The notes: generated by a model from the letters alone, not told the origin. A DNA stretch of 64,000 bases from Clostridia bacterium UC5.1-1C12 (GCA_001305055.1 BBZX01000008.1:1-64000), one strand, 5' to 3'; positions 52,439 through 63,664 are shown, numbered from the stretch's first letter. Numbers and translations are program-made.

Positions 52439-52840
52439 ATGGCTAAGAAAAATAACGTAACTTACATCGGTACAGGACGTCGTAAAACTTCTGTTGCTCG
52501 TGTCTTCATGACTCCAGGAAAAGGTAACATTTCTGTTAATGGTAAAACATTAGAAGAATACCTTCCATTAGAAACTTTACGTATGGTTGTTCGTTCACCG
52601 TTAGAATTGACTGAAACTTTAGGACAATTTGATGTATTAATCAATGTTCAGGGTGGTGGTTACACTGGACAGGCTGGCGCTATGCGTCACGGTATCACAA
52701 GAGCTTTAATGGAAGCTAGTGCTGATTACCGTCCGGCTTTAAAAGCTGCTGGCTTTGTTACTCGTGATCCACGTGCTAAAGAACGTAAGAAATACGGACT
52801 TAAAGCAGCTCGTAGAGCACCTCAGTTCTCAAAGCGATAG
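52439..52840 (+). CDS. rpsI: 30S ribosomal protein S9
   Basis: Intact 133-residue S9: [40 protein letters not shown] and the C-terminal [15 protein letters not shown] tail [12 protein letters not shown] that reaches P-site tRNA. Confidence 0.97.
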   Translation: MAKKNNVTYIGTGRRKTSVARVFMTPGKGNISVNGKTLEEYLPLETLRMVVRSPLELTETLGQFDVLINVQGGGYTGQAGAMRHGITRALMEASADYRPALKAAGFVTRDPRAKERKKYGLKAARRAPQFSKR

Positions 52841-52885
52841 AAAGTACATACTTTCTACACTCACGTACAACTATGTACACTCACG

Positions 52886-52911
52886 AAACCCCATGTTTAT
52901 GGGGTTTTTTG
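52886..52911 (+). terminator. Terminator of rplM-rpsI
   Basis: AAACCCC (52886-52892) pairs with GGGGTTT (52901-52907), followed by T's. Flanking sequences CACTCACGTACA (52858) and TGTACGTGCGTG (52935) extend the palindrome imperfectly. Confidence 0.88.
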
Positions 52912-53807
52912 TTGTTTGCATGAGTGTGCGTGAATGTACGTGCGTGATGCGGAGGTTCTAATTAGACAGCACTTAGGAAGCATATCTGCGCAGCGTTTGG
53001 CATCACTTCTGGCATAAAATGCGCATATATTTTAACGAAAAGTATGTGCTGCTTTTATAGGGAATAGGTTGGTATTCTAATTGAACATATCATCAATTGG
53101 ATAAGAACAAGTACTAAAATTATTAAGCGCAGGGATACACTATCTGCCCTTGAATCTAAATCTATGCAGTCATATTAAGTATTCTTGTTTGTATCATATT
53201 ATGTTAGTCCAGATCAATTCATTTAAAGTATACTTATCATGGGTGCACTATTAAAATCATAATGGAATCTTTACCATTATTCATGTGATATCCGATATAT
53301 TATTTGTAATAATTAATTTTGATTTGTAATACTTTATTACCATTTAGGAAACATGGGAAACCATATTTTTTCTAAATTTATAATCTGCATAATATATTCT
53401 TTGCTGTATAAAGAAGGAAACAATGTCAATTAATGATTAAATAAAAAATCAAGAGAAGGTCTTACATAGTAAGACCTAAAAGATAGACTAATGCAGGGAG
53501 AAAGGTATATGATGTCTATATATCTTTACAGCTAAGTATTGTCAAGTAATAAAACCCTACATTCTCATCTATATGTGATTGATCATGGAATTAACAGATA
53601 TGATATGATACAATAATTTAATAAAGATGAATCTAATTTTAAGTAGATACAAATGAAAAGGTAGTGTTTTATGAACATCCATAGAAGTTAATTTCTACAT
53701 TAAGATTGAACTTCAATGATATATATTTTGTGTGTGAAAATATGAAGATAATCAGGATATAAGATTATTATGAAAACACATTATTAAGGAAGTGCTAGGA
53801 GGTTTTC
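52912..53807. other. About 900 bp without a gene
   Basis: AT-rich, with stops in all frames and no convincing coding stretch. It holds the outer arm of the rpsI palindrome and one perfect eight-pair hairpin, AGGTCTTA/TAAGACCT (53457-53477), without a T run. It marks the change from the ribosomal cluster to accessory DNA. AGGAGG near its end serves the next gene. Confidence 0.6.
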
Positions 53808-55362
53808 ATGGAAAATTATGGACCGGAAATTAAAACCATTGAACAATTACAAAATGAAATACTAAGAGTACGTTTAACTGACCTTGAAGAAGAAAAAAGA
53901 CTTTGTTTTTCATTATCAGAGAAAGCAATCGATGTAAATGATACATATGCATTAATGTTTTCCTATACTTTTTTAGGAGATTACTATCTTGCGATTAATG
54001 ATAATCAGCAAGGATACTACTTCTACATGAAGCTAAACGTATTGGAGAACAGTTTCAGTATAATGATCTTCTTGTCAGAGTATACAATTACACTGGAATG
54101 TTTTATAGTTCCATATATGATGAAATTACAGCAGTTGATTATTATTTGAAATCCCTGCAGGCTGCAGAGAAAGAGGATGATGTTTTGGCGGTTGCAGCTG
54201 TTTATAATAATATTGCGAATTGTTTTGAGGTCAAGAAAAGTTTTCATGAAGCGCTGAAATATTATACGAAAAGCTATGAGTATATTCGTAAAGGGCAGAA
54301 GGATTCTTATTATGCGCAAGCAATGGCTTTGTCGAATCTTTGCAACTGCAGTTATCATGCAAAGGAAGCTTTTGATTTTGATGCATGCTTTATATCTTTT
54401 GATAGCATACCAAAGGATAAGTATAACAAGGGAATGGAATTAATGCGTTATTATGCTGAGGCCTTCATGAAACTTAATGAACAGGATATGGATGGCTATT
54501 ATCAAATAGTTGATTCAATGCTAAAGCTGCAGCAAGAAACAGATGATGTATTATTAACATATCAGTTAATCTTGGTCATATGCCGAATCATGCTTGAATT
54601 AAATAATGAATATTATGCTCAAATATGCCTTAAGATACTTAAAAAAATTAGTAAGGATAAGGAAATGAGAATGACCAAAGAAGTACAGGAGCTCATTATT
54701 GAGTTTTGCCGTAAATTCGGCTATCAAGATATCTTATCCAGAGAATGTGTAAAATATTATGATATTATCATGGATATCGAGAAGATTGATCAGAAAAATT
54801 CCAGTGCTGGACTGCAAATAAAAATGGAGGCATTTTATGCAAAGGATAAACAGGCGTATCTTGAGAAGGAGAATGATCAGTTGAAAAGTTTGGTCAGCAT
54901 TGATGATCTGACAGGAATTTTAAATCGTCGTAGCTTTGAACAGGATATGCATGAATCAAAATTACTGGCTGCTGATACTGTTGCAGTTGCAATGCTGGAT
55001 GTTGATTACTTTAAAGAATACAATGATTATTATGGGCATCAAAAAGGTGATGATGTATTGATAGAAATCGGAAGTCTTTACAAAAGATCAGTAAGGTTGG
55101 TATCAGGACATATCGCTATGGCGGTGATGAATTCGCTATTCTATTTGATAATTTAACTGAATCTACAGTCCGAAAAACATTACAAACACTAAAAGAGAAT
55201 ATTAAGAAAAAGAGGATCGAACATAATGGATATAGACAAGGTGAAATTCTCTCTATCACCTGTGGTTATGCATTCACGTCGGAAAAAGAAAAGTATATGA
55301 CTAAATTGCTAAAAGAAGCGGACGATGATTTATATAAGCAAAAAGAACAAAAAGAAATATAA
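53808..55362 (+). CDS. TPR-like sensor with GGDEF domain, probable diguanylate cyclase (two frameshifts)
   Basis: About 518 residues. No membrane helix is seen. The first ~370 residues are helical, with TPR-like repeats (YYLKSLQAAEKEDDVLAVAA, YNNIANCFEVKKSFHEALKY, AQAMALSNLCNCSYHAKEAF). A GGDEF domain follows from about 375: DDLTGILNRRSFEQDM, AMLDVDYFKEYNDYYGHQKG and, after repair near 55084, YRYGGDEFAILFD. The GGDEF signature is intact, so c-di-GMP synthesis is likely. Another base is missing near 54029. AGGAGG precedes the ATG. Confidence 0.88.
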
Positions 55363-55498
55363 ATACAAAAGAGATCAGCTATGAAAAGTCCCCTCATTGG
55401 AAGGAAAAGGGAAAAAGTTAATGAAGTAATCAAAGCTGGAGAGAAGATATGACAAAAGGGCCTATCTGCATAGGCAATTTTATAAGATACGATTCAAT
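55363..55498. other. Short non-coding stretch before the IS110 remnant
   Basis: Purine-rich, no open frame of note. Together with 55740-55854 it flanks the transposase remnant. No clear inverted repeats mark an element end; IS110 elements usually lack them. Confidence 0.5.
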
Positions 55499-55740
55499 TT
55501 ACTCTAAATTAAAATCAATATTATCCTTGATCATCTTGAATATAGCAGTCATGAATGTTTTGTTATGATGACAGATATACCAAGATGAACCTATAAGGAC
55601 ATATCTCAAAAGAGAATTACCACGTTTAGACAACGTGGTAGATGGTGCCCTGAAATTACCCGGCTGTATCACAAATGAATCAAGCCCGGCATGAGCAAGG
55701 ACTTACTTGGAGAAGGAAAGTTGCCAAGACGATTGTCTTA
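55499..55740 (-). mobile_element. IS110-family transposase remnant (C-terminal part)
   Basis: On the minus strand one frame reads HAGLDSFVIQPGNFRAPSTT, LSKRGNSLLRYVLIGSSW and on to a TAA at 55499-55501. The pattern A-G-L-D-x-x-x-x-Q-S/P-G-x-F ... K-R-G-N-x-x-L-R is the transposase_20 domain of IS110/IS116/IS902. Just upstream, LGNFPSPSK in a shifted frame is the preceding part. The catalytic N-terminal DEDD half is missing, so the element is dead. It lies between two c-di-GMP genes. Confidence 0.75.
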
Positions 55741-55854
55741 GGTGTGATAAAAGATCATTTTCAAAACTCATTAAAATGATAATTATTCATTTAGTGATAA
55801 AAAGTTATTGAACTCATGATACAATTGTATTAGTATCATAAAGAGGTGAAACAA

Positions 55855-57096
55855 ATGGGCAAAGAGTTATTATCAACATCCAGGAGATACTATCAAGCAG
55901 CCATGTTGTCCGGCAAATCTTATGCATTTATCAACATGAATATCAAAAAGTTTCGATATATGAATTATGCATATGGAAAAAAGAAGCTGATAATATCTTG
56001 CATGATCTCGAGAAAACAATACAAAACTACCTGAATGATGATGAAATTATAGAGCGAAGAGATGGTGATGACTTCTATTTACTGGTTTCTTATACATCAC
56101 GAGAGGATTTCGAGCATATCCGCCTTATTGAAATAATAGATTTGATATTTAATATGAATAATACTCATACCTACCATAATATCTATACCTCTTTTGGTAT
56201 CTATTTCATAGAATCCAAAGATGTCCCGTTTGATGAAGCGTTTGAGAAAGCTCAATTCAGCTGTTTCTTGAGTCACAGTCAAGATCGCAGAGTATTTAGT
56301 TATGAAATATATGAACAGGAAGCCTATGACAATTATATGCAAAACTGCTATATGGAAGAATATACAGCAAAGGCAAAGAATATGGGGGAATATCGTGTGT
56401 ATATACAGCCCAAAGTAGATCTTAAAACAAAAAAAATCATAGGCGGCGAAGCGCTATTAAGATTACAGAATAATGGAAACCTGTTACCGGCAGCAGAGTT
56501 CATGCCAATGCTTAATAAGAATGGATATGTCCGTATTATGGATTACTATGTATTCAAAAGTGTTGTCGTAGCCTTAAAAGAAAGAATGAATCAAGGTAAG
56601 GAAAATGTCAGGATCAGTGTGAATATATCCAATTCATTTTTAAGGAAGATCATTATGTGGAAGAATATGCCAAAGTAATAAAAGAACATAATATAGATAC
56701 AAGTTATCTTGAAGTTGAATTTATGGAAAATATAAATGTTCATAAAGGATTATTAAAAAAGAACATTTATGCATTTCACGAAATGGGAGTTACCTGCTCC
56801 TTAGATGATTTTGGAAATGGTTTCTCTAACTTTGAAGTACTGAAAGAATGCGATTTAGATACGATAAAAATTGATCGCTGTTTTTCATAGAGGAAATGAA
56901 TGATGTAAATAAAGAAATCCTTAGAACAATTATTCACTTGATAAAAAGTATAGGGAAGAAGGTTATTGCAGAAGGTGTGGAAAGAAAGGAAGATGTTGAT
57001 TTCCTAGCTTCTGTTGGATGTGACGCTGTCCAAGGTTTCTATTTCTATAAACCAATGCCTATGGAGGAATTCTTCTCATTAATTGATAAACAATAG
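55855..57096 (+). CDS. Degenerate GGDEF plus EAL domain protein (three frameshifts)
   Basis: About 414 residues. The first ~150 residues form a GGDEF-like domain in which the signature is RRDGDDFYLL, so cyclase activity is doubtful. The EAL domain follows: IGGEALLRLQ (EAL motif), RISVNISNSFL, LEVEFMENI, CSLDDFGNGFSNFEVLKECD, IKIDRCF, KVIAEGVERKEDVDFL and VQGFYFYKPM. Main phosphodiesterase residues (E of EAL, DDFG, E of EGVE, Q of QGF) are present, so c-di-GMP hydrolysis is likely. Bases are missing near 55978 (A), 56643 (A) and 56885 (T). GAGGTG precedes the ATG at 55855. Confidence 0.87.
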
Positions 57097-57435
57097 ATCA
57101 ATTTTATATAAGGAAAATATAAGATATTGCATATAATGATAGAAACGCCTATAAAAATACAGTTTTATATTTAATAAATAGAAGCTGCATTCTCTTTTTA
57201 TAAAGAGTAGGCAATAAAAAATCTATCATTATCGGCATATCTAAATCAGCTAATATTATACCGATTGAATGCTTTGCCATAAGTGCAAGGCTATTTTGTC
57301 ATTTTCAGCCTCATAGATTGTATCAATACCAATTTATCTTGGATTGATCAATCTGGCAAATCTTTAACGGATGATTTTTCCATCATTTACAACAAGCAGT
57401 GTATACATTATAATCACTTTCATTCAAATTGTATA
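57097..57435. other. About 340 bp without a gene
   Basis: AT-rich spacer between convergent genes. I see no coding stretch or named element. Confidence 0.55.
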
Positions 57436-57473
57436 ACAAAAGGGTGTAGGACAATCACATCATTCCTACACCC
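57436..57473 (-). terminator. Terminator after msrB
   Basis: A perfect ten-pair stem, GGGTGTAGGA (57442-57451) with TCCTACACCC (57464-57473). On the minus strand TTTTGT follows. It may also stop the EAL transcript from the other side. Confidence 0.75.
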
Positions 57474-57478
57474 ATCAA

Positions 57479-57928
57479 TTACTCAAACAGGACATTCAAA
57501 TAGTCATAGCCTTCTGTTTTTAGGTCTTTTTTAGGAATAAAACGAATCGACGCGCTATTGATACAATAACGCAGTCCGCCTTTATCCTTCGGCCCGTCAT
57601 TAAAGACATGACCCAGGTGAATATCGGCTGCCCGGCTTCTAACTTCAGTTTGAATCATATTAAAGAAATTATCTTGATGCTCAGTAAGTACTTCATCAAT
57701 GATTGGCTTGGTAAAGCTCGGCCATCCGCATCCTGATTTAAATTTGTCTGTTGATGAAAAGAGCGGTTCACCGCTGACGATATCAACATAGATTCCTTCT
57801 TCAAAGTTATTTACATATTCATTCGTATAAGGTCTTTCTGTATCATTATTTTGAGTAACTGCAAACTGTATTGGTGTCAATGTTTTTAGTAATTCTTCTT
57901 TGGAAGGAAGCGGGTAATTTTCTGCCAT
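57479..57928 (-). CDS. msrB: Peptide methionine (R)-S-oxide reductase MsrB
   Basis: Intact 149-residue enzyme: [31 protein letters not shown] and [13 protein letters not shown] with the catalytic Cys in RYCIN. The two zinc C-x2-C pairs of some MsrBs are absent. It repairs R-methionine sulfoxide in oxidised proteins, the partner activity to MsrA 11 bp upstream. Confidence 0.95.
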   Translation of the reverse strand: MAENYPLPSKEELLKTLTPIQFAVTQNNDTERPYTNEYVNNFEEGIYVDIVSGEPLFSSTDKFKSGCGWPSFTKPIIDEVLTEHQDNFFNMIQTEVRSRAADIHLGHVFNDGPKDKGGLRYCINSASIRFIPKKDLKTEGYDYLNVLFE

Positions 57929-57939
57929 GATTTGAGAAG

Positions 57940-58479
57940 TCAGATCAACGTTTTTTTCAGTTGTTCTTCTTCAATAAATTCACCAGCTTTACTTAAATCA
58001 ATGTGGCAGTAGCCATTAGGGTTTTTATCCAGATAGTCTTGATGATATTCTTCCGCAGGGTAATAATTTTCTAATGGTTTCACTTCAGTGACGATTGGTT
58101 TGCTGTAATGTGTCTGCTGATTTTCAATAACTTGTTCAATGATTAATTTGTCGTCATCATCAAGATAATAAATACCTGTTCGATATTGGACGCCAAAATC
58201 ATTTCCCTGACGATTTTCAAGGGTAGGATCAATGATTTTAAAATATCCCTTCAAAATCTCTTCGGTTGTGATTTTAGATTGATCATAAGATATTTTAACG
58301 GTTTCCGCATGTCCGGTGGTTCCGGAACATACTTGCTGATAAGCCGGCTTTTCTGTAACCCCGTTCGCATAACCTACTTCCGTATCATAGATGCCAGGCA
58401 GCTGCTTCATAAAGGCTTCAACACCCCAAAAGCACCCGCCGGCTAAATAAATGGTTCGTCTATCTTCTTTTACATTCAT
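57940..58479 (-). CDS. msrA: Peptide methionine (S)-S-oxide reductase MsrA
   Basis: Intact, about 179 residues: [20 protein letters not shown] with the catalytic Cys in [27 protein letters not shown] and [13 protein letters not shown] at 58479 follows GATGGAGGAAA; the longer upstream frame has no ribosome site. It forms an operon with msrB, read toward the EAL gene. Confidence 0.95.
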   Translation of the reverse strand: MNVKEDRRTIYLAGGCFWGVEAFMKQLPGIYDTEVGYANGVTEKPAYQQVCSGTTGHAETVKISYDQSKITTEEILKGYFKIIDPTLENRQGNDFGVQYRTGIYYLDDDDKLIIEQVIENQQTHYSKPIVTEVKPLENYYPAEEYHQDYLDKNPNGYCHIDLSKAGEFIEEEQLKKTLI

Positions 58480-59552
58480 TTTTATTTCCTCCATCGTTTC
58501 ATTTTTTTGATGCCAGACGGTACAGCTCTTGCTGTGCAGCCGCTGACGATCATCAGTAAGCAAAATCTTAATAACTTAAAAATAGTATAACTCTTTTTTA
58601 TAATAATAACCTCCTTTTGTTTAGAAGATGTTCAAGCTTTAGCATTTGAGGATCATGATTTTGAAGTCGAAACAATAATTAACCCAATTGCTAATGGTGA
58701 TAAGAGTGCTTTCATTGATTGATCAATCATGAACTGTTTTTTCTAAGCAGACCATATTAAATAATCAAACCGTCTGAAAGCAAATACGAAGAAATAAACG
58801 AGTAATAACGGTACAATGCAGGGTGAGAAAAAGGAGAATAGTCCTGCTAAAATTCACTGCTTAAATATAGAACCTCAAACTGCATATCCCTTACCTCCTT
58901 GTATGACTTTATTATAGGCAGCAGCAGTTTGCATTCCTGTCAAACTTCTGGTAAATTTTTAATTTTTTTAGAGTCTGGTTAACTTTTATCTCTTATTTTC
59001 ATCAGAATTTAATGATACACGTGCTCAATAATGAAAATTAGTTAGTGGATGACAATTTATGGAAAAGGATGTAAGCCGCTGATTTATATGCCGGCTATTT
59101 CATTCGTTAACAAGAAATACATTGAATCATTTCAATGCTAAATCGTTGACTAAGCAAGATTTATTACTATAATAAAGACGGGTAAACATTTCAGAAATAA
59201 ATTAAATTGGATATAATTTCAATGTGCAATAAATTGTCTGCTGCCACCCATATTTACAGAGGATGGCTGATTTGTTATTGAATTAACGGCAGTATTGACA
59301 AAGACGTCATTTCTTTATACCTAGCAAGAAAAACGATAGATTTATCATTGATATGAGTAATTTTGCCGAATTTATTAAAGGGTAGCGTTTCAGTGAAGGC
59401 TTTAAGGTTATAAAGGGTTAAGGTTTTATGTGAAGTTGAATTAATGGCCGCGTTTTAACAAATAATAGCTATGAAATATGCTGTACAGCCGCCGGCAATT
59501 TCAGGTTAGTTTACAGTAAAAGTTAATATAGCATAAGAAAGGGATTATTGAG
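58480..59552. other. About 1.07 kb without an intact gene
   Basis: AT-rich. It contains the promoter region of msrA, a short coding-like relic (58618-58722, listed apart), and a spacer to the NhaC gene. Frames are closed throughout. No terminator, RNA gene or element is recognised. It is probably degraded accessory DNA. Confidence 0.55.
58618..58722 (+). pseudogene. Short coding-like relic
   Basis: Thirty-four codons read LEDVQALAFEDHDFEVETII then NPIANGDKSAFID and stop. The composition is protein-like, but no start or ribosome site is present and no family is recognised. It could be chance. Confidence 0.25.
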
Positions 59553-61008
59553 ATGGAAAAAGAAAAGAAAGTTAGAGAAAAAATCGACCAAGTTTGCTTG
59601 AAGCTCTTTCGATGATAGCAGTTCTGTTAGGAATGATCATTTTAGCTGTTCAGGCAGATATTTCTATCATTCCGGCATTGGTGATCGCGATTGTATGGTC
59701 CATGGCGATTGCCGTTAAATGCGGTTATAGCTGGGATGAAATTATGAAACCGATTTTAGACCGTCAGCGCGGTGTTGTGGAAATCTTTTTGATTATTCTA
59801 GCAATTGGTATGTTTGTTGCCTCAATGATATATTCCGGCACCATTCCGACAATCATTTATTATTTAATCAATATAATTTCACCAAACTTAATGGTTGTTT
59901 TATCCTTTATAATTACCGCGGTTGTATCATGCGTCATTGGAACATCATGGGGTACAGCCGGTACGGTTGGCGTTGTTATGCTTTCAATTGCTCAAAGTAT
60001 GGGAGTGCCGATGGCTATTGTGGCCGGCGCTGTTGCTTCTGGCTCACATGTCGGACAGATTCTCTCACCGATGAGTGATACTTCTAATGTATCAGCCAGT
60101 TTGGCAGAGGTGGATACAGTAACGATGATTAAACGGATGGCACACTATGCAATACCGGTGATACTTATCGCAGTTGTTGTTTATGCAATTCTTGGTTTTG
60201 CCAATACTGCAGTTGGCGGCAATCTTGAATCAGCGGCACTGATCCGCCAGGAAATAGCTGCTGTTTTTAATGTTAATCCGCTGGTTATCCTGCCGATGGT
60301 ATTTGTCTTCTTTCTGACATTTAAAAAGAAGCCGATCCTGATGACCCTAATCTTAACCTCACTGATCGGCTTGATTTTTGGTATGATTTTCAATGGCTTC
60401 TCCTTTGTGAATGGCTTGGATGCATTATACAATGGCTTCAATTTAACCGGTACCGTTGGCATAGCGGAAAATGGCTTTAATGATATTTTCCTAAATCTTG
60501 TTAACCGCGGCGGCGCGATGAGTATGATCAACGCGGCATTGTTGGTTATCGTCGCTACGATGTATGGCACGGTCTTACTTGAAACGAAGGCGATCGATGT
60601 GATTGCCGTATCAATCTTCGGCAAGGTGAAGAGCCGCCCGATGCTGGTTACTTCCTCAATCTTTGTTTCTGGGCTGGTAGTGGCGATGACATCGAGTTCC
60701 TTTTTAGCAACCATGATGTCAAAAGATTTATTTATTGAAAAATTTGAGAAAGAGGGAATGGACAGCATGGATCTGGTATCAAGCTGCGCTACCGCCAGTA
60801 CGCAGTTCTTAACCTGCATTCCTTGGTGTGACACGGCAATCTTTCTGGCAGCTCTCAGCGGTGTTTCAACCTTGATGCACTGCCGTATAATGTATTTAGC
60901 TGGGGCTGTGCCGCAGTTGCTATCGGGCTGTCAATCTTTGGAATCGGTTTTAAAAACGGCAAACGTTTTGTCGATCTGACACCGGTTAAAACAAAAGCGG
61001 CTGAATAA
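59553..61008 (+). CDS. nhaC: NhaC-family Na+/H+ antiporter (two frameshifts)
   Basis: About 485 residues with about twelve membrane helices. NhaC signatures: IGTSWGTAGTVGVVMLSIAQ, GAVASGSHVGQILSPMSDTS and MTSSSFLATMMSKDLF, and STQFLTCIPWCDTAIFLAAL. One A is missing from the A6 run near 59582 (MEKEKKVREKNRPSLLEALS after repair) and one G near 60874 (then LDALPYNVFSWG ... KTKAAE). It exchanges Na+ for H+ or, in relatives, malate for lactate. The MalY-like gene follows by 30 bp. Confidence 0.9.
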
Positions 61009-61038
61009 GTATTAAACAATAAAGAAAGTGTGAAGAAG

Positions 61039-62205
61039 ATGAATAATTTTGATACTCCTTTGAATCGCAGAAATACGAATACTTGGAAATGGGACGGGGA
61101 AGGCTTCGATGTTGATTTTCCAATGGGCACGGCGGATACTGATTTCAAAATGCCATCTGAGGTGCAAAAAGCACTGCATGACAAAATAGATCAGGGCATC
61201 CTATCTTACTGTGCAGATAAAAGCTATTTCTTAGAAGCTTTCGCCAACTACCAAAACCGCCATTACAGTCTTGACATTAAACCTGAAGATGTATTTCCCG
61301 GCACATCATTAATGGCTGTTTATAAGGTCTTGCTTGATGCGTTTACGGCGCCGGGTGATGGTGTGATCATTCAAACCCCAACCTTCGGACACTTATATAA
61401 TGTACCTAAAAATAACGGCAGGATGATTTTTGAAAATCGTCAGCTATATGATCGTGAAAAGGGTAAATGGACAATCAACTTTCCGCAATTAGAGGTAATG
61501 GTTAAAAATCCAAGAGTTAAAATGCTCGTTGTATGTAATCCAGGCAATCCGACGTCCCGTGGTTATACCCATGAGGAAATGCAGCAAATGTATGATCTTT
61601 GCAATGCTCATGATGTTATTGTATTGAGTGATGAAGTTCATTCTGATATTTATTATGATGGCAGAAAGCACATATCGATATTAAGCGTCGGTGATGAAGC
61701 AAAACATAACTGCGTACTCTTAACCAGCAGCGGTAAAGTATTCAGTATACCCGGTTTAAAAACCGCAGTCACAGTCATTCCTAATCCGCGTTTAAGAGCG
61801 CAATATGAGGTGGCCGCAATGAATGCCCGAGTTGAAATCATCGATCTAGCCTTGGTGGGGATGGCGGCCGGCCTCAATCTTTGTGATGATTATATCAGCG
61901 AGCTTCAGCTGTATTTACAGCGCAATAAAGAGTATGTCGTAAAATTCTTTAAAGAAAACAACATGGATATTGTTTTAACCAAACCGGAAGCCTCTTACTT
62001 ATTCTGGCTGGACTTCAATGATTGGCACATGAATTGTGACCAGCTTGCGGAATTGCTCAGAAAATACAGCATCGTTTATTCATCAGGTACAGAGTTTGGC
62101 CCTGGCAATGAAGGCTTTATGCGAATGAATATTGCCTGTCATTATGATCAGCTGCAAAGAATGTGCGGTGCGCTTAAAATGTGCTATGAAGAAAATATTA
62201 AATAA
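61039..62205 (+). CDS. MalY/PatB-type PLP-dependent C-S lyase or aminotransferase
   Basis: Intact 388-residue fold-type I PLP enzyme. NRRNTNTWKWDGEG and DFPMGTADTDFKMPSEV correspond to the MalY start (usually PMWVADMDF); LLVCNPGNPTSRGY-type sequence MLVVCNPGNPTSRGYTHEEM and VLSDEVHSDIYYDG bind PLP. The Schiff-base Lys is in SSGKVFSIPGLK, where relatives have SKTFNIAGL. It could cleave cystathionine or cysteine, or transaminate. Several usual residues are changed, so the substrate is open. Confidence 0.85.
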   Translation: MNNFDTPLNRRNTNTWKWDGEGFDVDFPMGTADTDFKMPSEVQKALHDKIDQGILSYCADKSYFLEAFANYQNRHYSLDIKPEDVFPGTSLMAVYKVLLDAFTAPGDGVIIQTPTFGHLYNVPKNNGRMIFENRQLYDREKGKWTINFPQLEVMVKNPRVKMLVVCNPGNPTSRGYTHEEMQQMYDLCNAHDVIVLSDEVHSDIYYDGRKHISILSVGDEAKHNCVLLTSSGKVFSIPGLKTAVTVIPNPRLRAQYEVAAMNARVEIIDLALVGMAAGLNLCDDYISELQLYLQRNKEYVVKFFKENNMDIVLTKPEASYLFWLDFNDWHMNCDQLAELLRKYSIVYSSGTEFGPGNEGFMRMNIACHYDQLQRMCGALKMCYEENIK

Positions 62206-62301
62206 GGTTGTTCAGACATTCAATAACAAAAACGTTTGTTTGAATCAGAAGAGTCAAACACCGACTACATTCTAAACTGAATAAATATCCTTTAGTCACA
62301 G

Positions 62302-62329
62302 AATCCGGATCACACGATCCGGATTTTTC
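62302..62329 (+). terminator. Terminator after the MalY-like gene
   Basis: ATCCGGATC (62303-62311) pairs with GATCCGGAT (62316-62324), followed by TTTTC. Confidence 0.88.
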
Positions 62330-62435
62330 ATCATGCAAAGGTCATTATTGTGTTATTATTAATTGATAAGGGACAGCATGACAGCAGTCATAACGCTTAT
62401 CTGATTATGCGCTGATCAGGAAAGGGAAAATCAAA

Positions 62436-63077
62436 ATGAAAATTGAAATTGGCACAGCTTTTCCACAATATTTTAAATCTGCATATCCTGAAGAATTTGA
62501 CTTGTTTTCACATCTTGAAACAACTTCGGCAATTCCATCAGTTTTATTTGCCATTACTACTTGGAAAGCGAATGGAGAACCTAATGTCTGTTTTCATGCT
62601 TGGAGTTGTTTTCATGGCGATAAAACTGCTTTTTTTGCAGTGATGGGAGGCTTGTATCAAAAAACGCATACTTATGCAAATATTATGCGGGACAAATGCT
62701 TCTGTATCAACTTCCTGCCAATCCGTTATTATGATCAGCTGATTGCGACGATTAATCAAAATGATGATGAAACTGACGAATTTCTAGTAGGAAATTTTAC
62801 TTTGGAACATGCTGCAACAATTCATGCTCCAATGATTAAGGAAGCTTTTCTTAACATGGAATGTACTTTAAAAGAGGTAATGGATTTAAGCGGCGCTCAG
62901 ATTACTGCCATGGTTGTCGGTCAAATTCAGCACATATTCGTTGAGGAGGGATATGCAAAAGGCTACGATAAACGCTATGGACAGGACGGTTTCATGATGC
63001 TTGTACCGGCAATGCAGGATTTGATCAGCGGTGAAGCAGGACAAACAGCGATTGCGACAGTAAAGATTGAACGTTGA
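62436..63077 (+). CDS. Flavin reductase-like FMN-binding split-barrel protein
   Basis: Intact 213-residue protein of the flavin reductase-like family: AIPSVLFAITTWKANGEPNV, YANIMRDKCFCINFLPIRYY, and FTLEHAATIHAPMIKEAFLN. These resemble the FMN-binding strands and the P-x-x-E-A/C-x-x-x-E motif of the family. It may reduce FMN or a small substrate; no partner is adjacent. AAAGGGAAA precedes the ATG. Confidence 0.8.
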   Translation: MKIEIGTAFPQYFKSAYPEEFDLFSHLETTSAIPSVLFAITTWKANGEPNVCFHAWSCFHGDKTAFFAVMGGLYQKTHTYANIMRDKCFCINFLPIRYYDQLIATINQNDDETDEFLVGNFTLEHAATIHAPMIKEAFLNMECTLKEVMDLSGAQITAMVVGQIQHIFVEEGYAKGYDKRYGQDGFMMLVPAMQDLISGEAGQTAIATVKIER

Positions 63078-63182
63078 TTAATCAAATTTAAAAGCGAATT
63101 GTATTATTTTTTGTCACAATTTAGCTTTCTTATTGTCTAATTATATGTTGGGTTGAAAAATATCGACGATAAGGAGGAAATT

Positions 63183-63502
63183 ATGTTTCAAAAAATTTTA
63201 TTAACCGCATTGCTGGGAATTGTTGTCGGGCTGATTGATATTCTGCCGATGATCAAAATGAAATTGGATAAATTTTCTATCAGTTCCGCTTTTGTATTCT
63301 ATTTTATTTTGCCTTTTGTGATCATTAATATCGATTTATATGGTATGGCATGGTGGCTTAAGGGCGGCATCATCGGCTTGGCACTGGCTTTGCGACCATC
63401 ATTATGGTTATGAAGGAAGATAAAAAGTCAGCAATTCCAATGGTTATTATGTCAGTCATTTTAGGGACGGTTATCAGTGCGGTTCATTACTTTTTTATGT
63501 AA
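63183..63502 (+). CDS. Small membrane protein of unknown function (frameshift as sequenced)
   Basis: About 106 residues after adding one G near 63393: FQKILLTALLGIVVGLIDIL, SSAFVFYFILPFVIINIDL, WLKGGIIGLALALATIIMV and VIMSVILGTVISAVHYFFM form four membrane helices. AAGGAGG precedes the ATG. No family is recognised. Confidence 0.75.
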
Positions 63503-63508
63503 TTATAG

Positions 63509-63531
63509 AAGTCCGGTCAGGACTTTTTATT
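63509..63531 (+). terminator. Terminator after the small membrane protein
   Basis: AAGTCC (63509-63514) pairs with GGACTT (63520-63525), followed by TTTATTATT. Confidence 0.78.
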
Positions 63532-63664
63532 ATTATAGGAACTTTCATTTTCAAGCATCAAGGGTACAATGGCATGATTTCCTGAATTGATTGATGAAGG
63601 AAATCATTTTCTTGATTTAGCTAAGCTTTATGATACACTGAGAATAGAGGAAAGGAGTTTCGTT

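Noticed and set aside
52912..53807. Search for tRNA genes, CRISPR repeats or a prophage edge in the gene-free stretches
   Set aside because: No T-loop GTTCGA pattern, regular repeat or integrase-like sequence was seen by eye; only isolated hairpins.
55363..55854. A complete IS110 element
   Set aside because: Only the C-terminal transposase part is visible; the DEDD catalytic half is missing and the frame is broken.
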